A stretch of 64,000 bases of DNA from Pilimelia columellifera (GCF_039532605.1 NZ_BAAARY010000015.1:1-64000), one strand, 5' to 3'. Counted from the first letter of the stretch, positions 6,956 to 16,921 are shown. The notes: generated by a model from the sequence alone, not told the origin. Program-made: numbers and translations.

Positions 6956-9205
6956 ATGAATACTTTTGCCCGGAGAGCCGGAATCGGCCTCGTGGCAGCG
7001 GCCCTCGCTGTCACGGCGGCCGTCGCCGCACGCGACACCGGCGGCGCCAGTCCCGTCGTCGCCGAGCCGCCAGGCGAACAGGGCCCGGCGGGCGCGGACG
7101 AATGGTTCGACCGCGCCCGCGCCAGCGGCGGCACGGTCGACATCGGGCAGCGGGGGCTCAAGGCGCAGGCGCAGGCCGCGACCCTGCGCCGAGGGCTGCG
7201 CGCCGATGCCGCGAGCTGGTCCGCGCTCGGCCCGAGCAACCTGGGCGGACGGCTGACCGACGTCGTCGTGGACCCGATCCGGCCCGACACCGTCTACGCC
7301 GCGTCCGCCTCCGGCGGCGTCTGGAAGAGCACCGACGGCGGGCAGAGCATGGCCTACGCCTGGTCGCCGGAGCTGCCGCAGCCCGTCGGCGCGCTGGCCA
7401 TCGGCTCCGACGGCGTGTTGTACGCCGGCACGGGCGAGTCCAACCCTGGCGGCGGGAGCACCTCGTTCGGCGGCGCGGGCGTCTACCGTTCCACCGACGC
7501 CGGCGCGACCTGGCAGTCGATCGGGTTGACCGACACCGAACGGATCGGCCGGATCGTCGTGGACCCCACCAACCCGAATCGGGTCTTCGTGGCCGCCAGC
7601 GGCCGGCTCTTCGGCGCCGGCGGATCCCGCGGCCTCTACGCCTCCACGAACCGCGGCGACACCTGGAAGCTGGCGCTGGCCGGCGACAACCCCGCCACCG
7701 GCGTCATCGACGTCGCGATCAGCGCCGCGGACCCCAACACGATCTTCGCCGCGGCGTGGGAGCACCGCCGCACGCCGGGGACCCGACCGTACGGCGGGCC
7801 CGGCAGCGGCCTGTACCGCTCCACCGACGGCGGCGCGACGTTCACCCGCCTCGCCGGCGGACTGCCAGCGGCCGGACCCCGGGGCGGCCGCATCGGCGTC
7901 GCCGTCGCGCCGAGCGACCCGCAACGCGTTTACACCATCTGGTCCGATGACGCCGGCGAACTGCTCGGCGCCTGGACCTCGACCGACAAGGGCGCCACCT
8001 GGAAGGCGATGGGCAGCGGCCTGTCCACCGGCGGTTTCGCCTGGTGGTTCGGACGGCTCTGGGTCGACCCCGCCAAGCCGACCCGGGTCTTCTCCGCGGG
8101 CGTTCCGATGCAGGAGTCCACCGACGCCGGACAGACCTGGCGCAGCAGCGGCGGCATCCACGCCGACCAGCACGGGTTGGCGTTCGATCCGCGCGTGGCC
8201 GGGCGGGTGTTCATCGGCAACGACGGCGGCTTCTACCGGTCCACCACCGGCGGCAGTGTCAGCGGACAGTGGACCAGGGCCCGGAACCTGGCGAACATGC
8301 AGTTCTACACCGTCGCCGTGTCCGCGCAGGACCCGTCCCGGATCGCCGGCGGCCTCCAGGACAACGGGTCGGTCCGGTCCTGGGCGGGCTGGGGCTCGCA
8401 CCTCGGCGGCGACGGCCTGGCCAACGTCATCGACCCGACCAACCGCGACAAACTGTATGCCTGCTCGCAGAACGGCGCGTGCAGCTACTCCACCAACGGC
8501 GGCAACTCGATGCAGCCGTTCGGCCAGACCACCTCATCCCGGCGGGCATGGCTGACACCGGTCGTTCTCGACCCGAAGAACCCGTCGGTCGTCTACTACG
8601 GCGGGGAACGGCTGAACCGCTCCACCAACTCCGCCGCGGCGTTCAGCGCGATCAGCCCCGACCTGAGCCGGGGTCCCTCCGGCAGCAGCAGCTACAACAC
8701 GATCAGCACGATCGGCATCGCCGCCAGCGACACCAAGGTGATCTACGTTGGCACCGACGACGGGCGCATGTGGATCACCCGGAACACCGGCCAGGGCTGG
8801 ACCGAGATCACCGCCGGACTGCCTCAGCGGTGGATCACGCGGGTAGCCGTCGATCCCACCGACGCCGAACGGGCGTACGTGACGCTCTCCGGTTTCACCG
8901 TCGACGACCACGCGTCGCACGTCTTCGAGACCACCAACGGGGGCCGGTCCTGGCGGAACATCTCCACCGGGCTACCGAACGCGCCGGTCAACGACGTCGT
9001 GGTGGACCCGGCTGACCGGAAGCGGCTGTACGTGGCCACCGACGTCGGCGTCTTCACCGCCGCCAGCGCCGGCGGCGAGTGGACGCCTGCCGGCGCCGGC
9101 CTGCCGAACGTCCCGGTGTTCGACCTGGAGACCACCACCTCCGGCGGTCGCACGCTCGTCACCGCCGCCACCTTCGGGCTGGGTATCTACCGGCTCGCCG
9201 GCTGA
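6956..9205 (+). CDS. Secreted beta-propeller protein with Asp-box (BNR/VPS10-like) repeats
   Basis: 749 residues. The start at 6956 places a signal peptide first ('GIGLVAAALAVTAAVAA'); an earlier in-frame start would bury it. The mature protein is built of repeated blades with Asp-box motifs such as 'WKSTDGG', 'YRSTDAGATW', 'YRSTDGGATF', 'WTSTDKGATW' and 'YSTNGGNS', together with 'VVDPxxPxxVY' edge strands. This matches VPS10/sortilin-like or sialidase-superfold propellers (BNR/YVTN repeat proteins). Catalytic sialidase residues (RIP motif) are not evident, so a binding or polysaccharide-recognition role is as likely as hydrolysis. It stands alone, convergent with the sugar transporter genes. 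Confidence 0.8.
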   Translation: MNTFARRAGIGLVAAALAVTAAVAARDTGGASPVVAEPPGEQGPAGADEWFDRARASGGTVDIGQRGLKAQAQAATLRRGLRADAASWSALGPSNLGGRLTDVVVDPIRPDTVYAASASGGVWKSTDGGQSMAYAWSPELPQPVGALAIGSDGVLYAGTGESNPGGGSTSFGGAGVYRSTDAGATWQSIGLTDTERIGRIVVDPTNPNRVFVAASGRLFGAGGSRGLYASTNRGDTWKLALAGDNPATGVIDVAISAADPNTIFAAAWEHRRTPGTRPYGGPGSGLYRSTDGGATFTRLAGGLPAAGPRGGRIGVAVAPSDPQRVYTIWSDDAGELLGAWTSTDKGATWKAMGSGLSTGGFAWWFGRLWVDPAKPTRVFSAGVPMQESTDAGQTWRSSGGIHADQHGLAFDPRVAGRVFIGNDGGFYRSTTGGSVSGQWTRARNLANMQFYTVAVSAQDPSRIAGGLQDNGSVRSWAGWGSHLGGDGLANVIDPTNRDKLYACSQNGACSYSTNGGNSMQPFGQTTSSRRAWLTPVVLDPKNPSVVYYGGERLNRSTNSAAAFSAISPDLSRGPSGSSSYNTISTIGIAASDTKVIYVGTDDGRMWITRNTGQGWTEITAGLPQRWITRVAVDPTDAERAYVTLSGFTVDDHASHVFETTNGGRSWRNISTGLPNAPVNDVVVDPADRKRLYVATDVGVFTAASAGGEWTPAGAGLPNVPVFDLETTTSGGRTLVTAATFGLGIYRLAG

Positions 9206-9215
9206 GCGTCGCCGC

Positions 9216-10109
9216 TCACCACCGCATCCGGCGCAGCAACCGCCACTGCGCCACCACGGCGGCCACCGTCAGCAGCAGCATGAGGACGGTGGCCGCCGCC
9301 GCGTATCCGTACCGCAGGTACTCGAACGCGTTGCGGTACACGAAGTACGACAGGTACGTCGTGGCGTACTGCGGCGGCCCGCCGTCGGTGACAATGAGCG
9401 CCGGCACGAACGAGACCTGAAGGCTGCCGATCGTGTCACGCAGCGTCAGCAGCGCCAGCACCGGCGCGATCAACGGCAGGGTCACCCGGCGCAGCACCTG
9501 CCACGGCCGGGCGCCCTCCAGCGCGGCCAACGCGTAGCAGTCGGCCGGCAGGGCCCGCCGCGCGGCCAGCAGGATCACCAGCATCTCACCCATCGTGAAC
9601 ACGCTCATGAGGACGATGCCGGCCCGGGCGTGCTGCGGATCGGTCAGCCACTGCGGCGGCAGCGTGCCCCAGGCGGTGCGGCCGTTCTCGCCGCCGACGG
9701 TGAGCAGCTGGTTCAACGGCCCGTACAGCGGGTTGAGCAGCCACAGCCACATGAGGCCGTACGCCACCTCCGGCACCGCCGTGGGCAACAGCGCGGCGGT
9801 CCGGGCGGCGCCCACCCCACGGGTGCGCCGCTGCAACAGCAACGCCAGACCGCAGGCCAACGCCAACCGGAGCGGGACGGCGACCACCGCGAAGGTCAAC
9901 GAGTTCGACAGGGCGGCGCGGAACGCGTCGCTGCGCGCCAGCTCGATGAAGTTCTCCGCGCCCACCCAGCGCGGGGCGGTGATGAGGTCCCACTCCGTGC
10001 CGGACATCGCCACCGTGACCAGGGCCGGCACGAAAACCAGCGCCACCAGACCGACCAGGTACGGCGCCAGCATCATGGACAGCTGCCGTCCGTCCCGGGT
10101 CCGGCTCAC
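9216..10109 (-). CDS. Sugar ABC transporter permease (MalF/UgpA type)
   Basis: 297 residues, six predicted TM helices. The GTG start at 10109 overlaps the ATPase stop (GTGA); longer reading upstream would run through the ATPase gene. The EAA loop that docks the ATPase is seen in 'YALAALEGARPWQVLRRVTL'. It is last of four genes encoding one CUT1-type importer: second permease, binding protein, ATPase, this permease. Carbohydrate uptake is inferred from family; the specific sugar is not readable. Confidence 0.88.
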   Translation of the reverse strand: MSRTRDGRQLSMMLAPYLVGLVALVFVPALVTVAMSGTEWDLITAPRWVGAENFIELARSDAFRAALSNSLTFAVVAVPLRLALACGLALLLQRRTRGVGAARTAALLPTAVPEVAYGLMWLWLLNPLYGPLNQLLTVGGENGRTAWGTLPPQWLTDPQHARAGIVLMSVFTMGEMLVILLAARRALPADCYALAALEGARPWQVLRRVTLPLIAPVLALLTLRDTIGSLQVSFVPALIVTDGGPPQYATTYLSYFVYRNAFEYLRYGYAAAATVLMLLLTVAAVVAQWRLLRRMRW

Positions 10110-11146
10110 GGCAGCCGCCGGCCATCGGCGTCGAACAGGTGCACGGCGGCCGGGTCCACCCGCAGCGTCACCCGCCCGGTCAGCCCGTCGACCGTGCCGG
10201 CCGGCGCCCGGGCGACCAGCGGGTTCCCGCCCACCCGCAGGTGGACGTGCAGGTCGGCGCCCATCGGCTCCACCCGGACCACCTCGGCCTGCCCGTCGTC
10301 GTCCGCGCCCGCCGGCGCCAGCCCGACGGCCTCGGCACGCACCCCCCACTGGCCGCCGGTCGGCGGCCGGACCCCGGCCGGACGCCACGGGGCGTCCGCC
10401 GGGAACAGGTTCATCGGCAGCGCCCCGACGAACCTGGCCACGAAGTCCGTCGCCGGAGCCCCCCAGACCTGCGTCGGCGTGCCGACCTGCACGACGACGC
10501 CGTCGTTGAGGACCGCCAGCCGATCCGCCAGCGCCATCGCCTCGGCCTGGTCGTGGGTGACGTGGATCGTCGTGCCGCCCACCCGGTCGTGCAGGGCGCG
10601 CAGCTCGGCGCGCATACTCACCCGCAGCTGCGGGTCCAACTGCGACATCGGCTCGTCCAGCAGCAGGACCTTTGGCTCGCGCACCAACGCGCGGGCCAGG
10701 GCCACCCGCTGCCGCTCCCCGCCGGACAGCTGCGCCGGGCGCCTGGCCAGCAGGTGACCGCAGCCCACCACGGTCGCCGCCGCGGCGGCCAGGCGCCGCG
10801 CCTCGGCGCTCCGTACCCCGCGGGCCCGCAGCCCGAAGGCGATGTTCGCGGCGACATCCAGATGCGGAAAGAGGGCGTAGGACTGGAACACCATCGCCAC
10901 CTGGCGCTCGCCCGGCCGGACCCGGGTGACCTCCCGGTCACCGAAGTGGACGGTTCCGGCGCACGGGTTCTCCAGGCCGGCGACGGCGCGCAGCAGCGTC
11001 GACTTTCCCGCCCCCGACGGGCCGACCACGACCAGCAGCTCCCCGCGCCGCACGGTCAGGTCAACGCCGCGCAGCGCCACCACGTCGCCGTGGGCGACCT
11101 TGAGGCCGCTGAGCCGCACGCCGTCGGCGGTCGCCAGGTCGGTCAC
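10106..11146 (-). CDS. Sugar ABC transporter ATPase (MsmX/UgpC type)
   Basis: 346 residues, GTG at 11146 inside a GTGA overlap with the binding-protein stop. Walker A 'GPSGAGKST', Q-loop 'VFQSYALFPHL', signature 'LSGGERQR', Walker B 'VLLLDEP' and the H-loop 'HVTHDQ' are all present in the first 230 residues. The C-terminal 110 residues form the TOBE/OB regulatory domain of CUT1 ATPases ('MNLFPAD', 'VGLAPAG'). It energises the two permeases encoded on either side of it and of the binding-protein gene. Unlike many actinobacteria, which share one MsiK ATPase, this operon carries its own. Confidence 0.92.
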   Translation of the reverse strand: MTDLATADGVRLSGLKVAHGDVVALRGVDLTVRRGELLVVVGPSGAGKSTLLRAVAGLENPCAGTVHFGDREVTRVRPGERQVAMVFQSYALFPHLDVAANIAFGLRARGVRSAEARRLAAAAATVVGCGHLLARRPAQLSGGERQRVALARALVREPKVLLLDEPMSQLDPQLRVSMRAELRALHDRVGGTTIHVTHDQAEAMALADRLAVLNDGVVVQVGTPTQVWGAPATDFVARFVGALPMNLFPADAPWRPAGVRPPTGGQWGVRAEAVGLAPAGADDDGQAEVVRVEPMGADLHVHLRVGGNPLVARAPAGTVDGLTGRVTLRVDPAAVHLFDADGRRLP

Positions 11147-12471
11147 GACGACGCCTCGCCGCGGGCGAACAGCGGACGGGTCTGCCGGTCCAGCTCGGCC
11201 ACCACCGTGGTGAGGTCGTCGCCGCGGTAGAAAGCGTTCTCCAACAGGTCGGCGGTGATGTCCTCGATCTGCGGCCAGGTGGAGATGGCGGGGGTCCGGC
11301 GGATCGTGGGGATCGCGTCGAGGAACACCTTCGCCCGCCGGGGCCGGGCGCCGGGGTCCAGGAACGCCGGGGACTCGGCCACCGACCGCAGCGACGGCAC
11401 CGTGCGGCCGGTCGCGGCCATCACCCTGGCGCCGGCTGGCCCGAGCGCGTACTCGACGAAGCGCCACGCCCCGTCCGGGTTCGCCGCGCCCCGGGGCATG
11501 CAGTAGGCGTCGGAATGCAGGATGCCGGCGGGCGTGCCGGCGACCGGGAACGGCGCCACGTCCCAGTCGAAGCCGGCGCTGCGTCGCAGCGTCGTCGTGG
11601 AGCGCCGGGACGACATCAGCATGCCCAGCTTGCCGTTGACGAAGCGGCTCTCCAGATCATGACTCTCCGCCTCCTCGTCCAGCGGCGTCACCCCGTGCGT
11701 GCCGCGCAGCGCCACGAACTCGGCGAGCGCCGCCCGCGCCTGCGGCGTGTCGAGCGTCAACCGGGTGGGCCGCCGCGGGTCGTCGACGAGAGCGCCGCCG
11801 AACGACCACACCAGCGGCGCCAACCGGATCAGCTCCGGGTCCATGCCCAGCCCGTGGACGGCCACCGGCGCCGGCGCGGTCTCCGGCTCGGCGCCCTTGA
11901 CGGTCCGGCCATGCACGTCACGGGTGAGACCGATCGCGGTGGCGACGAAGTCGTTCCAGGTCCAGTCGGCGGCGGGCTCGGGCACGGCGTAACGGCGGAA
12001 CAGGTCCCGGTTGTAGTAGACGACGAGGCTAGAGACGTTCTGCGGCAGGCACAGCTGCCGGCCCCGCCACTGGAACGCCGCCGTCGCCTGCGGGTACAGA
12101 TCCGCCGCCCGCAGGGTTGTCGACGCGGCGAGTCGCTCGTCGAGGGGCGTGAGGGCGTCGCGGGCGGCGAACTGGCCGTAGAACCGGTAGTTCATGAGGA
12201 ACAGGTCCGGCGGCTCGCCGCCGGCCAGGGAGGTGCTGAGCCGGGTGATGAGGTCCTCCCGGTCGGTGGCCTCGATGAGCGACACCGTCGCGCCGCCGGC
12301 GGTCTTCTGGTACGCCGACGCGAGGGTCCGGTACGCCGCCAGCTCGTCGGGGCTGCCGAAGACCAGCAGCGACACCCGACCGTCCGCGGCGTCCTCCCCC
12401 GAGCAGCCGGCCGTCGTGGCCACCAGGGTCGCCGCCGCCACGGCGGCGATGATGCGTCGACGCAGTCCCAT
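11143..12471 (-). CDS. Sugar-binding lipoprotein of ABC transporter (family 1)
   Basis: 442 residues. The signal segment ends in lipobox 'TTAGCSG', so it is lipid-anchored outside the membrane. The mature part has the family 1 extracellular solute-binding layout, with 'GGEPPDLFLMNY' near the N-terminal lobe and 'NVSSLVVYYNRDLF' at the hinge, as in UgpB/MalE relatives. It is the second gene of the four-gene importer, 22 bp after the permease stop, and overlaps the ATPase start. The ligand is probably an oligosaccharide or glycerophosphodiester; this cannot be narrowed from sequence. Confidence 0.9.
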   Translation of the reverse strand: MGLRRRIIAAVAAATLVATTAGCSGEDAADGRVSLLVFGSPDELAAYRTLASAYQKTAGGATVSLIEATDREDLITRLSTSLAGGEPPDLFLMNYRFYGQFAARDALTPLDERLAASTTLRAADLYPQATAAFQWRGRQLCLPQNVSSLVVYYNRDLFRRYAVPEPAADWTWNDFVATAIGLTRDVHGRTVKGAEPETAPAPVAVHGLGMDPELIRLAPLVWSFGGALVDDPRRPTRLTLDTPQARAALAEFVALRGTHGVTPLDEEAESHDLESRFVNGKLGMLMSSRRSTTTLRRSAGFDWDVAPFPVAGTPAGILHSDAYCMPRGAANPDGAWRFVEYALGPAGARVMAATGRTVPSLRSVAESPAFLDPGARPRRAKVFLDAIPTIRRTPAISTWPQIEDITADLLENAFYRGDDLTTVVAELDRQTRPLFARGEASS

Positions 12472-12493
12472 GTCGTGTGTTCTCCTTCGTCGG

Positions 12494-13336
12494 TCAGCTG
12501 TGACGCCGGCGCATCAGCCACTGGGCGACGCCGAACACCAGCAACGCGGGAGCGGTGGCCAGGACGGCGCCGGCGAGCAGCACGGGGGTGTCGGTGGTGT
12601 CCAGCGTCGTCAGCGAGCGCAGCGCCAACGGCACGGTGAAGCGCTCCCGGTCGTACAGGTAGATCAGCGGGTCGACGACGTTCGACCAGGTGGTGACGAA
12701 GACGAACGCGCCCAACCCGGCCGAGACCGGAACGGTCAGCGGAACTCCCAGCCGCCACCAGGTCCGCCATGGCGACAGTCCGGCCAACCGGCACTCCTCG
12801 TACAGGTCGGCGGGAATGGCGCGGAACGCCAGCAGGTACACCAGCGGGTACAGCGGTGAGGTGGCGATGAGCGCGGGGGCGATGAGCGGGACGAGCGTGT
12901 CAGTCAGGTGCAGCCCCCGGTAGAGGGCGAACCGGGGCACGAGCAGGGCGCTGGCCGGCGCCGTCAGCGCCAGCAGCGAGGCCGCGACGACGGCGCGTCG
13001 TGCCCGGCGGGGCGCCTGGCTCAGCGCGAAGCCCGCCCACGAGGCGACCAGCAGGCTCAGCGGTGTGGCGATGAGGCAGACGATGGCGGAGTTGAGCGCC
13101 GCCTGGGCCAGCCCGGCGACCGCCACCGCCTGCGGGTAGGCGGCCAGCGACGCCGGGTCGGGCAGCCACTGCGGCGTCGCGGGCGGCGGCGAGCCCGGCG
13201 GCCGCAGGGAGGCCGCGACGAGCAGCGCCAGGGGCGGCAGGAACACGGCGACGACGCCGAGCACGGCGAGGGAGCGCGTGTCGTCCGCGCCGCTCGCCGG
13301 GGGCGTGATCCGGCGCCCGGAGTTGGTGTTGGCCAT
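12494..13336 (-). CDS. Sugar ABC transporter permease (MalG/UgpE type)
   Basis: 280 residues with six TM helices; first gene of the importer operon. Start at 13336 ('MANTNSG') chosen because upstream codons are Arg-rich and lack the membrane segment; a weak GGGGA precedes it. The EAA loop is 'YEECRLAGLSPWRTWWRLGVPL'-like, with the conserved Gly. It pairs with the permease encoded at the other end of the operon. No transcriptional regulator of the sugar type is encoded nearby. Confidence 0.86.
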   Translation of the reverse strand: MANTNSGRRITPPASGADDTRSLAVLGVVAVFLPPLALLVAASLRPPGSPPPATPQWLPDPASLAAYPQAVAVAGLAQAALNSAIVCLIATPLSLLVASWAGFALSQAPRRARRAVVAASLLALTAPASALLVPRFALYRGLHLTDTLVPLIAPALIATSPLYPLVYLLAFRAIPADLYEECRLAGLSPWRTWWRLGVPLTVPVSAGLGAFVFVTTWSNVVDPLIYLYDRERFTVPLALRSLTTLDTTDTPVLLAGAVLATAPALLVFGVAQWLMRRRHS

Positions 13337-13473
13337 CGGTCCCCAACCATCGTCCCGGCTCACGCGCCGCCGATCGGGCGCCGTGGTCGGGCCGGTCCGG
13401 GAAGACTGACACACGTCGATCGATGACACAACGTCCGGACCGCGGGCGCGCGCCCGCGACATGGCCGATCCGC

Positions 13474-14703
13474 TCAGCCCGACATCGCCGACCCCAGCGC
13501 CGGCATGGCGGCCTGGCGCAGTAATGCCTGGTCGGCGGCGTCGCGGCCGGCAGTCGCGCCGGCGCCGTCCTTGATCCGCAGGCGCGTCGCCGACAGCTTC
13601 GGGAACATCCGCTCGGCGCGGGTCGTCACCGCCTCGTCCCGGGCGGCCAGCACGGGCAGCAACGCCGGCTGACCCGCCGCCGCCCGTTCGTTCTCCAGCC
13701 GGGAGGCGTCGTCCAGACGCTGGCCTATCCGCACCGCGTAGGCGGCGAGGAAGGACTGCCGGAACGAACGCCGCATCGATCGACCGGCGCGGTCGCGACC
13801 GGCGCCGACGGCGGCCATCGCCACGCCCGCCTGCACCAGCAGCGACGTGTACAGCAGCTCCACCAGGCGCACGTCATCGGCGAATCCGAACACTGTGGCG
13901 AAGCCGAGGTTCGTCGACCACACCGACCGGCAGCGGTTCGCGGTGGCGACTCCGGCCAGCAGCAGCGAATTCTCCGCCTCGTAGGGGGCGTCGACCCCGA
14001 CCCGGGTCGCCGTCGGCGCGGCGCGCAGTGGCGAGGCGGCGGCCACCAGCGCGCGGTCGACGCGGTGTCGGGCGATCAGCTCCTGGGCCTTGCGGGTGTA
14101 CGCCTCGGCTTCCTCGGCGAAGGTCGTGGACTCGGCCTTGGCGAGCAACGCCCGAACCCGGCCCAGGGTCCGCTCGTCCAGTCCGTCCTCGCCTGCGGTG
14201 GTGACGTGCCCAGGCTGGCCGGGCGGCGGCCCCAGCAGCGGCAACCGCGGCAGATCCGACAGCAGCGCCAGCACGTCCGCGGCCACGGCCACCATCGCCA
14301 TCCGGTCCACCCGGCGGCCGGTCGCCCACTCGCTGGCCCAGGTCGCGTCGTCGGCCCACCACCGGGTCGCCTCGCCCAGCTGCGCCCGCCAGGACGACGC
14401 CACCCCGGCCGGCCCGTGCTGATCCAGCTCGGCGACGACGGCGTCCATGGTCATGCCGTGGCGTAGGTCCCCGAAGTCGCGTCGGACCAACCGCAGCAGG
14501 TCGGCAGGCAACCAGCCCCGACGCCACGCCTGGCTGACGTGCCGTCGGAGGCCCGCCAGAATCGCCTGGTCCACGGGCCGGGGCGGCAGGGCCGCCAGCT
14601 GACCGCAGGCCAGGTCGCGGCGCAGCGAGCCGTCGGGCCCGAGCGCGGCCGCCTGTAGCAGGAGGTCCGGGTCGGGCGGCGGAACACGGGGCGGACGGGT
14701 CAC
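13474..14703 (-). CDS. DUF2786-domain protein
   Basis: 409 residues, GTG start. The recognisable part is a DUF2786 segment around residues 175-215 ('RVRALLAKAESTTFAEEAEAYTRKAQELIA'-type helix pair; key features are LLAKAEST, EEAEAYTRKAQEL and HRVDRAL). The rest is helical, Arg/Ala-rich, with no catalytic motif and no signal or TM segment. The family is common in actinobacteria and its role is unknown. It sits between the sugar importer and an MFS exporter without operon linkage to either. Confidence 0.75.
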   Translation of the reverse strand: MTRPPRVPPPDPDLLLQAAALGPDGSLRRDLACGQLAALPPRPVDQAILAGLRRHVSQAWRRGWLPADLLRLVRRDFGDLRHGMTMDAVVAELDQHGPAGVASSWRAQLGEATRWWADDATWASEWATGRRVDRMAMVAVAADVLALLSDLPRLPLLGPPPGQPGHVTTAGEDGLDERTLGRVRALLAKAESTTFAEEAEAYTRKAQELIARHRVDRALVAAASPLRAAPTATRVGVDAPYEAENSLLLAGVATANRCRSVWSTNLGFATVFGFADDVRLVELLYTSLLVQAGVAMAAVGAGRDRAGRSMRRSFRQSFLAAYAVRIGQRLDDASRLENERAAAGQPALLPVLAARDEAVTTRAERMFPKLSATRLRIKDGAGATAGRDAADQALLRQAAMPALGSAMSG

Positions 14704-14755
14704 GCCGGCAAGCGTGCCACGCGGCCCCGGTGGCGCACCGCGCGGCGTCGTCCGG

Positions 14756-16267
14756 TCACCCTGACCCGGACGGCGCCGGCGCCTCCCCGGCCCGTGGCGT
14801 GGTCTTCCGGTCGGGCGGCAGCAACATGGCCGCGCCGAGGCCGATGAGGGAGATCACCAGAAGGGTGCCGAGGGCCAGCGCGAACGGTTTGCCGCCCGGG
14901 ACGCTGGCGGCGACGAGGACGGAGCCGGCCAGGGCGGTGCCCAGCGACGAGCCCAGGTTGGAGAAGCTGCGCGAGACGCCCGAGATGTCGCCCTGGTCGG
15001 TGTCGGGGAAGGCGGACTGGACCACGTTCACCGACGACGTCAGCATCACACCGATGCCGATGCCCATGAGGAGCAGGCCGGGCACGAAGCTGAACACGCT
15101 GGAATCCTCCCGGGCCAGGGCGAGCACCAGCGCCATCCCGAGGCTCGTGACCACGAAACCGGAACGGATCAGCCACCGCTGCGACCGCCGCCCAGCCAGC
15201 CGCTCGGCCGCAGCCGCCGCCGCCAGGATGCCGATGGTGGCTGGAGTGAGCATGAGGCCGGTCTCGATCGCGTTGAACTGGCGCACCTGTTGCAGGAACA
15301 CCGAGATGACGAAGAAGGAGCCCTGGAGGATGAGCCACTGGATCAGCTGGGTGGTGAGTCCGAGGTTGGAGACCCGGTTGCGGAACAGCCGCGTCGGCAC
15401 CAGCGGGTCCCGCCGCCGGCGCTCCCGCGACCGGCTGTGCCAGAAGAACCCGGTCAGGAACAGCGCGCCGACCGCCACCGAGATCCACACCGGCGAGACC
15501 CCGCCGGCCGGCAGCACGACGGTGTCCCCCACCACCAGATCGGTTGACGAGCTGAACCACCCGTACTTGCTGGACTGGAGGAAGCCGAGCACGACGAAGA
15601 ACAGACCACCCGCCGACAGCGCCGCGCCGAGAAGGTCGAACTGCGGGGCGGGCGTCTGTCGTGGCGGGTCGACGATCTTGCGTGCGAGGAAGATGATCCA
15701 GCCCACGACGAGCACCTGCGCCAGGAACGACGCCCGCCAGCTGATGGCGCTGGTGAGCAGACCGCCGATGAGCGGGCCGGCGGCGGCGCCGAGGCCGGCC
15801 GCGCCGCTCACCACGCCGAAATACTTGGCCCGGCTGCGGATATCGCTGAACAACACCGTGATGAGGATGTAGATCGGCGGGATCATGAGCGCCGATCCGA
15901 CACCTTCGAGCAGGGAGTATCCGACGACCATCAGCCCGAGTCCCTGCGCGAGCAGGGCCAGGAACGCCCCGGTCCCGTAAATTGTCAGACCGGCGATAAA
16001 GCAGACCTTGCGTCCCCAGATATCAGACAGTTTGCTGCCCGGAATCATCAATGACGCCATCGTGAGCGTGAACAACGTGATGGTGGTCTGCATGCCGACG
16101 ACCGTCGTGTCGAGGCTCTCGGCGATCGTGCTGATGGCGACGTTCATATTGGTTCCGGCGTAGCTGGCGATGAACTGGGCCAACGCCAGGGGCAGCACCA
16201 CCTTCCGGGCGGCGACCGCCCCGATGTCGGCGTCACCGTGGACGTCACCGCTGGATCTCTGTCGCAC
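14756..16267 (-). CDS. MFS drug exporter, DHA2 (EmrB/QacA) type, 14 TM
   Basis: 503 residues. About 14 TM helices; the loop 2-3 motif A appears as 'GSKLSDIWGRKVCF' and antiporter motif C as 'GVVSGAAGLGAAAGPLIGG', placing it with proton-driven drug exporters of the DHA2 family. GTG start at 16267, with the membrane domain beginning after a 20-residue charged tail. It is divergent from the DUF6325-like gene; the 210-bp gap holds an inverted repeat that could bind a regulator. Substrate unknown. Confidence 0.88.
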   Translation of the reverse strand: MRQRSSGDVHGDADIGAVAARKVVLPLALAQFIASYAGTNMNVAISTIAESLDTTVVGMQTTITLFTLTMASLMIPGSKLSDIWGRKVCFIAGLTIYGTGAFLALLAQGLGLMVVGYSLLEGVGSALMIPPIYILITVLFSDIRSRAKYFGVVSGAAGLGAAAGPLIGGLLTSAISWRASFLAQVLVVGWIIFLARKIVDPPRQTPAPQFDLLGAALSAGGLFFVVLGFLQSSKYGWFSSSTDLVVGDTVVLPAGGVSPVWISVAVGALFLTGFFWHSRSRERRRRDPLVPTRLFRNRVSNLGLTTQLIQWLILQGSFFVISVFLQQVRQFNAIETGLMLTPATIGILAAAAAAERLAGRRSQRWLIRSGFVVTSLGMALVLALAREDSSVFSFVPGLLLMGIGIGVMLTSSVNVVQSAFPDTDQGDISGVSRSFSNLGSSLGTALAGSVLVAASVPGGKPFALALGTLLVISLIGLGAAMLLPPDRKTTPRAGEAPAPSGSG

Positions 16268-16380
16268 CGCAACCCCGCATCTGCCGTAGTCGCGTTGGTA
16301 CTTCCCCGGCGGGAGTGGACTATGCGGACTGAGGAAAAACGATTTTGGGCCAGCGGAACACCGGTCGCCAGTATTCTGGC

Positions 16381-16402
16381 GTCAGCGCATATCGGCGCTG
16401 AC
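16381..16402. promoter_or_regulatory. Inverted repeat in divergent promoter region
   Basis: GTCAGCGC-N6-GCGCTGAC, perfect 8-bp arms, between the divergent MFS exporter and DUF6325-like genes. The size suits a dimeric TetR/MarR-type repressor, but no such gene is adjacent. It is 76-97 bp upstream of the rightward gene. Confidence 0.35.
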
Positions 16403-16477
16403 CGCACCGCAGTACCGAGCGGACGCTCCGAGGCGTCGGCGTCGAACGCGTAGCACGCGAACCGGTGAGAGGTTGAC

Positions 16478-16921
16478 ATGGAGAAGAAGAGCCAGCTGGG
16501 TCCGATCGACTACCTGGTCGTCGAGTTTCCCGGCAGCAACATGACGGGCCGGGGCTTTCCGATCCTCATGGATCTGGTCGAGCGCGGCATCATTCGCATC
16601 ATTGACCTGACGTTCGTCAGGAAGGAGATGGACGGTTCGGTCGTCGGGTTGACGATCGCCGACCTCGACCGGGACGGCGCCCTCGACCTGGCCGTCTTCG
16701 AGGGAGCGTCGTCCGGGCTGCTGGACCAGACTGATGTCGACGAGGCCGCGAAGGTGCTCGAACCCGGAAACTCCGCCGGCATCCTCATCTACGAGAACCT
16801 CTGGGCCGCGCCGTTCGCCGCCGCGCTCCGCGAGGGCGGCGCCCAGCTGGTCGCCAGCGGTCGCGTCACGGCCGACGACCTCATGGCCGCCCTCGACGCC
16901 ACCGAACCCGCGTCGGTCTGA
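16478..16921 (+). CDS. DUF6325-family protein
   Basis: 147 residues, small soluble alpha/beta protein with no signal peptide. It begins 'LGPIDYLVVEFPGSNMTGRG' and has repeated short acidic strands ('IRIIDLTFVRK', 'DRDGALDLAVFEG'), matching the DUF6325/DUF1269-like group, which lacks a known function. ATG at 16478 with GAGAGG upstream. A SHOCT-domain gene follows 29 bp later, a pairing often seen in actinobacteria, so both are probably co-transcribed. Confidence 0.75.
   Translation: MEKKSQLGPIDYLVVEFPGSNMTGRGFPILMDLVERGIIRIIDLTFVRKEMDGSVVGLTIADLDRDGALDLAVFEGASSGLLDQTDVDEAAKVLEPGNSAGILIYENLWAAPFAAALREGGAQLVASGRVTADDLMAALDATEPASV

Noticed and set aside
6857..8401. Leftward open frame opposite the beta-propeller gene
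   Set aside because: Antisense shadow; Asp-box repeats confirm the rightward frame.
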